A stretch of 64,000 nt of DNA from Patiria miniata (lineage: Eukaryota; Echinodermata; Asteroidea; Valvatida; Asterinidae): contig NW_024037057.1 in NCBI RefSeq assembly GCF_015706575.1, positions 5,885,203-5,949,202 on the forward strand, written 5' to 3'. Of this stretch, positions 59,179 through 64,000 are shown piece by piece. Made by a program: the position numbers and the translations under genes. The notes under the pieces are model-generated. The model ran no database searches. It saw nothing but the letters and a program-made list of their open reading frames with translations, and had not been told where the DNA came from. Position 1 is the first letter of the stretch. Every line of letters begins with the position of its first letter.

Positions 59179-60083
59179 TCACACACTGTTAAACACGACG
59201 ACCAGCAGGACAATGGTAACAATAATGGCTGCCACCAGTATGCCGATGCCGATGCCAAGCCCCCAGAAGGAGTACATCTTGGCTTCCTTGGAGGCTTGCT
59301 CCGCGCCGGCGACGTCCCCAACCTGGAAACGGTTGCGCACCTGTTGAAGTTATAAACGGATAATTACTTGAGACAAATCAGCGACACAATTATTGTGTAC
59401 TCCCCCTAGATGTAATGCCTGTCCATTGCAAGTTACTCCCCCAGCTAATGTTGATTGCCATTTATATACTCCTTTAAGCAACTGGGGTAAAGTGGCTTGC
59501 CCAAGGACATAGCACATGACCAGCAGCCAACAGGATCTGAACTCCTGACCCGAGGGCCCGATCACGAGTCACAGTGGAGTGTCATAGCGGTCAAGAGCAC
59601 CGGACTCATGCTCTGGTGTTTTAAGAGGCAACAGTGGCAACACTTAAGCAAGGCACGTAACCATTATTACTTCGTCCTTCGGAGGTCCCGTATGTCGTGT
59701 AATGCAATGCACGTACAAGAAACACTTGACAAGGGGTTTGTTCCGGGTGTTTCTGGCCTCCTGATTTTTAAACTTCCCCGCGGAGTATTGAGGAGAAGAA
59801 CCAAGTACCAAGAACAAACCCTAGCTGCTAGGCCCACTTCCCATAACTGGGGTTACAATTTGCAGGGTGAGCCCTGGAGAGAACGTACAACTGCTTAAAA
59901 ATGGGCAGGATTTGGTGGAATAACGGCACTACTTACGTCATTGGCCTTGATCAATCCCACAATGCCGAGCGGCAGGCAGCAACAGATGGTCACAAAGAGT
60001 GCCAATCCGAAGTAATCGTTAGGCTGGCACACGTGGGAAGTGGATATGATGGTTTGAGGTTGAGGCACGACTGTCTGCATCAT
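59179..60083 (-). CDS. D5: canonical dispanin/CD225 protein, two 3' exons (102 codons seen)
   Basis: Exon 60083-59937 (acceptor TTGCAG, donor GTAAGT) begins MMQTVVPQPQTIISTSHVCQ, then PNDYFGLALFVTICCCLPLG and IVGLIKAND. Exon 59340-59179 reads VRNRFQVGDVAGAEQASKEA, a K-rich turn, a Gly/Ile/Val membrane segment and FNSV-stop. The intron is phase 0 at the same place as in D1-D4. This is an almost textbook CD225 domain (CCCLPLGI, K-A-ND, V..R...GD..GA..AS..AK). An upstream exon is expected by analogy, but none with YTRF or PPxY was found; translation could also start at the ATG ATG right after the acceptor. Intron 2 homology to D2/D3 continues beyond the solo LTR to about 61400. Composition is more GC-rich than D1-D4. 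Confidence 0.85.
59395..59770. mobile_element. Two degenerate tRNA-derived SINE pieces in the D5 intron
   Basis: On the minus strand, 59580-59395 has GGGTCAGGAGTTCAGATCC (B-box-like) followed by TGTGCTATGTCCTTGGGCAA. On the plus strand, 59580-59770 has CATAGCGGTCAAGAGCACC (A-box-like), AAGCAAGGCACGTAACCATT and ATTACTTCGTCCTTCGGAGG, resembling the SINE body seen at 23.7 kb. The two lie head to head. Both are eroded. Confidence 0.55.
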
Positions 60084-60203
60084 CTGCAAGGTTGGAAATT
60101 AAGGTATAAGTTAAGGATAGGTTTGTGCAGGTACACCACAGAATCTTTTACACTCAGTGTGCTTATATGATACCGTGTGCTAGATTTTAAAGATCTATCA
60201 TAG

Positions 60204-60638
60204 TGTATTAAACGGACAGTCTATTCAGCACTTTTGTTGTCATTGCTTTCTAGCACTAGTGCTCCGGCGGAGGGGCTCCGGCGGCGCGCACCTGACCTGG
60301 TTTTTGGTCTGGCTAGCGCGCGCTCCGGAAATAGGCTCTACAAATAGGCTGGCTAAGTAAGTGGGGTTCTTTTGTTCACTTTCGCGGGTAGGGCTTGGCT
60401 TGATTCCAGGGTTGGGTAAAGTTGCTACAATTGTATACATTTGTTCAGACTGTGTGCATGTCTATGCTGGGAATTGATCAGTTGCAGTTCTGGCAGCGGT
60501 GCGGCACGTTGCCAGCAGAGTCCGCTTGGCGAAATAAATGAGATCTTCCTACAGAGTTAGAAATCCCGTGTTTGTGTTCACTTTTCTTGCGTTTTGCCGG
60601 ACTTGGCGGGCAAGAGCCCATGGTAGGATCCCGCTACA
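60204..60638. mobile_element. Solo LTR (435 bp) upstream of D5
   Basis: Starts TGTATTAAACGG and ends CCCGCTACA, flanked by ATAG on both sides (60200-60203, 60639-60642). It contains AATAAA at about 60534, which suits plus orientation. It inserted in the intron-2-like region 5' of the D5 exon. The minus frame 60240-60440 within it is not a gene. Confidence 0.75.
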
Positions 60639-62162
60639 ATAGTAATTATTATTATTTGAAGTTGAGTTTCAAGGGCTGACTGACTGATTAAATGACACAC
60701 TAACAGACATACTCACCCACTCACTCCTCCACTGACTCACACTCACTGGCTCACACTCATTGACTTTTGTGAGTTTGTTTCAGGTGTAAATCGAGGATCT
60801 CATTTTTACACGTTTTCTAATCGAGGTCGTCCTCCATTTGGTCGTGTCCTCGATTCACCGATGATGTTGCACCGGTGTGTCCTCGGTATACACCATCAAC
60901 AAATGCACAAACTGCTGTCAATAATTGTGATGTTGACCAAAAATATAAGCAACTGACGACTGCATGGAGACTATACACATTAAGGTTCATGACGTGAATT
61001 TAACTCGGGAATATTTTGTGCAACTCTCCACTCCTCTTAAATGTATAGAAACTATTTTAACATCCCTGTCTAGTTAATTTTATTGGCAAGTGCATTTTCT
61101 GTTACATAAAAATGTCCCATGTTCTTCCTGGCAATTGAGGGGGCTGTTGATGTTAAGTCGTTTCAGAAAGACAGTGTTCAGTTTCGGAGTTTTCTGTTAA
61201 AATAATTAACCTAAAGTTGGATCATTGAAAACGTTTCTGAAAAAAAAAATTGCTTACTGCCATATACTGAAACAACAATGAATTACGTAGCAAAGAAAAA
61301 TTTCGACAACAAACACTTGTGCTGGAATAGCTGTGAGGTATTGAGGTTTTACGTTTCTGCCTGAAATGACGTCACTCTTTTGCTGATAAATTTACAAACT
61401 CTCATGAGCATAAAAACCACAATGGCACCAAAATGCTCTAAAAAAAAATGGCAAAATGATGATTGAAAATAAGGTTAAATGGGACACAATGGTACACTTA
61501 CACGGACTGCATATTAAAACAATTACATTGCATCAAACCTTTATTGTTCCCTTACTTTTCCTCTCGTTTTTTTCTCTTTGCGTTCACGCACTGAATACGC
61601 CTGAGACTTAATGACGTCACCACTTTTTTTACATGTGTGCTTTTATAATGTGGTAGGCGGTCACTTCGTATGGCGTCGCGACTTCGCTCCCATAGAAAAG
61701 CGCATACGTAAATAAAGTCATACGTCATTAGGTCTAAGGTCTACTCAACACGAAAATCACGTAGAACTATCGATTTCACGAGCTGCGTGCGCGCGTTCCT
61801 TCACTGTACAAGGCCTGATAGGAACCAACATATGGCGCATATAGACCTTTCTACGCATGGTTGGCAAACTGTATTTTTGCCAACCACGGGTTGCAAAATT
61901 ATGGAAGGTCCAACACTGCAAAAGTGAAGAAGAGTTATTACAGATAACCAAAATTTTATTTGATCGTTGGAAATATATAACATTTGTCAATAAAGTTACA
62001 ACATAATTCCTAAACATGTTCTTTTTTTACTTTGTATTGAGGGCGTTATGAGGACTTTTTTGGGAAAAACATGTTGCCGACCACGGCTTCAAATAATGCG
62101 CTTGCGGCAGCCCATATAAAATGGTGTACATGTTTACAAACAAAATAAAGGCCTGTAATGCA
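60639..62162. other. D5 upstream region: diverged intron-2 homology, then no recognised gene
   Basis: 60980-61200 (TTTTGTGCAACTCTCCACTCC..., CAATTGAGGGGGCTGTTGAT) and 61260-61390 (GGAATAGCTGTGAGGTATTG, CTGCCTGAAATGACGTCAC) align with the introns at 30480-30890 and 44930-45350. A (GACT/ACTCAC)-rich tract is at 60675-60765. The proline-rich exon 2 expected beyond this was not found. Confidence 0.55.
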
Positions 62163-62270
62163 TCAACCTCGTCCCCAGTGCTTACTTTATTTCCAACCGC
62201 GTTTCCAATAGTAAGAGAGCAGCAGGTAAGGGTGGGCGTGTACTGCTCGACACCTTGGGGACGAGGTTGA
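62163..62270. mobile_element. 108-bp MITE with CAACCTCGTCCCCA termini
   Basis: TCAACCTCGTCCCCA and TGGGGACGAGGTTGA are perfect terminal repeats. TAATGCA flanks both sides (62156-62162, 62271-62277), a 7-bp or slightly longer target duplication. Confidence 0.85.
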
Positions 62271-62376
62271 TAATGCATGGGAACGAGGATGGCCTGTTTT
62301 GCGTCGATATAATTTGATTGATGCAGCCCAACTGTACAGTTTTAGTTTACTTGGGTTAAATTTTAACCCCTGGTGA

Positions 62377-62504
62377 ACTTTGATTCATTGTTCATTGCAC
62401 AAACGCACTGAAACATTGCCTGGGTTAAAGTTTAACCCATTTTGGTTAAACATTAACCCATGCAATGTTTCAGTTCGTTTGTGCAATGAACAATGAATCA
62501 AAGT
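62377..62504. repeat. Foldback repeat with 43-bp arms
   Basis: ACTTTGATTCATTGTTCATT... at 62377-62419 is the reverse complement of 62462-62504 with about one mismatch. The loop and flank carry several GGTTAAA/TTTAACCC motifs. Confidence 0.85.
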
Positions 62505-62879
62505 ACATTGTAGGGGCGGATCCAAGAATTTTTGCGAGGGGGGGGGGTTTCGGGCTCGTCATTATTTTTTGATGTCCGATTGTTGCAGAGAGGCGGACAT
62601 AATATGTAGATATTATTACCATAGTTGTTTTAATTTATCAAATCGTCACCGTTTCCACGAACAGCCACATACTATATATATTATGTTGATTTTGAAGTAA
62701 AGTGTTTTCGAGATAATCACAAAAGAAGTTTCTCATATTTTAAAACTGCAAGAAATACTACTTTGCAACAACTTTGTGCAGCAAGAAAACCATCACACGA
62801 TTCTACGTGAGCTGAAGTTTTACATTAACCCGGTAATAAGACTTAATAAAGCAGTTAATTAGTGGAAATTAATTAGTAA

Positions 62880-63298
62880 AGATATGTGGCTCTTTGTGAA
62901 AACGCAAATTCACGTTTCCGACATATTGGCCCTTTCTGTTCAACGTGTATTTCCATAGGCGCGCGTGAGTACGCGCGCGCGCCTTAAAATGTAACAAAGA
63001 TATGTGGCTCTTCGTGAAAACGCAAATCTCATTTGACCTACTTTTACGTATTTCCGTGCAATGGGTTTTGTACGCGTTCAAAGGGCCAAAATGTATGTGG
63101 CTCTTCGTGAAAACGCAAAATGCAGTTATCGAGATTTCTGCCCCTTGCAATATTAATGTAACTTAGAAATTAATGATGTTTTGCTTACAGAAACATGTCA
63201 AAATGGTTAAGTACATTGTTTTAATGCAAAATATCGAAAAAAATCAAAATCGAAAAAAATTGTAATTTTGGAGATATGTGGCTCTTCGTGAAAACGGT
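62880..63298. repeat. Four dispersed copies of a 24-bp motif
   Basis: GATATGTGGCTCTTYGTGAA followed by AACG occurs at about 62880, 62999, 63090 (ATGTATGTGG variant) and 63272, all in the same orientation and at irregular spacing (about 119, 91 and 182 bp). Between them the sequences are unrelated. No gene was recognised. Confidence 0.8.
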
Positions 63299-64000
63299 GA
63301 CGAAATGTTAAAGTTTTTTCGAGGCTACATCGACGTAAGAAAGTTAACGCAAATTGAAACGCAAGCAGGGCCCAAACTGCAATGGAAATGTTTAATAAGG
63401 GCGGATCCAGAACAATTTTTTGAGGGGGTTGCCAAAAACGAAATTTTGTCCCCCCAAAAAGTGGGTCCCAAAAATTATGGCGTAGGGTTCGGGGCCCACT
63501 TAAGGGGCCTACGCCTACCTACATTTATTGCGAGGTCACTGAAAAAAAAGAAGTTTTTTTGTTGGGGGCGGGGGGGCATTGGTCTTTTATGACCAAAGTT
63601 TTGACTGAATTAAACAGAAATTCTAACCAAAACAATTGGTTATAGAACAGGCCACCCTTTGTTAAGTGAAATTAACCAAGACAATTTTTCACTGAGTGAG
63701 GACATACGCAAGCAACATCGTAGACGACCCAGCAAATTGAGTTGAACCCGATATAAGGCTTTCCTTCGTTTTCATTGTTATCTTTGTGCATTTTTGTTCT
63801 TTAATCTTGCATCAGCCTGATTTATAAAATCGGACTTACGTTGGTTTTGTTTGTCTTTTGTGTCCAATCCTGTCTGTCTATTTTGTGTGATTACGTTGTA
63901 TAGTCTGCCCAGGCTGTTCCACCTATACAAGCCTTGGCTTATGTGAACAGCCTTGCATTCTCCTATTCTACTCTTTCTCAACTTCGCCTGCTATTAATCT
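63299..64000. other. No recognised gene; transposon-like GGGCGGATCCAGAA fragment
   Basis: AAGGGCGGATCCAGAACAAT (63399) resembles AGGGGCGGATCCAAGAATTT at 62513; both are followed by G-rich runs, suggesting ends of a common repeat. The plus frame at 63278-63592 crosses it and has no domain. Confidence 0.4.

Overview
This window is nuclear DNA of a repeat-rich, AT-rich animal. Short exons have GT/AG introns, and there are tRNA-derived SINEs, LINE 3' ends, DIRS-type and Ty3/gypsy retroelements, and many MITEs. The mix of elements and the expanded dispanin (CD225) genes suggest a marine invertebrate deuterostome, possibly an echinoderm; the species cannot be named from sequence alone. Coordinates and difference counts were worked out by eye.

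Layout. 1-8 kb: a 409-bp tandem duplication, a minisatellite, two remnants of a SET-domain/Myb-like gene on the minus strand (4.0-6.0 kb), and a 1.15-kb palindrome. 8-11 kb: 3' end of a Ty3/gypsy element (reverse transcriptase-RNase H with an internal stop, then a 3' LTR). 11-13.8 kb: a decayed DIRS-type element on the minus strand whose gag is split by a solo LTR. 14.1-16.6 kb: a 2.5-kb element with huge inverted arms made of a 21-bp satellite and an AT-rich satellite.

16.6-60.1 kb: a head-to-tail array of repeat units, five of which carry a minus-strand dispanin gene (called D1-D5 here). D1-D4 have the same four coding exons: a 10-nt start exon, an N-terminal proline-rich exon, an exon with the first hydrophobic half of CD225, and an exon with the second half and the stop. 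D1 resembles D4 and D2 resembles D3. D5 (59.2-60.1 kb) is the most canonical CD225 sequence and the most diverged copy. Between the genes are shared flanks, a conserved 350-bp block (six copies), foldback MITEs, SINEs, LINE tails and Harbinger-like MITEs. Many insertions have empty sites in the paralogous units, so they can order the duplications.

The most interesting observation is that D1-D4 combine a YTRF endocytic-type motif, a PPxY motif in two of the four, and a CD225 domain. That is the same set of signals found in vertebrate IFITM3. In addition, coding exons differ between close paralogues far more than the adjacent introns, and mostly by amino-acid replacement. This fits diversifying selection and/or exon-focused gene conversion in a membrane-protein family with known antiviral members. 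An antiviral role here is inference. 60.2-64 kb holds a solo LTR, small MITEs and a dispersed 24-bp motif, with no recognised gene.
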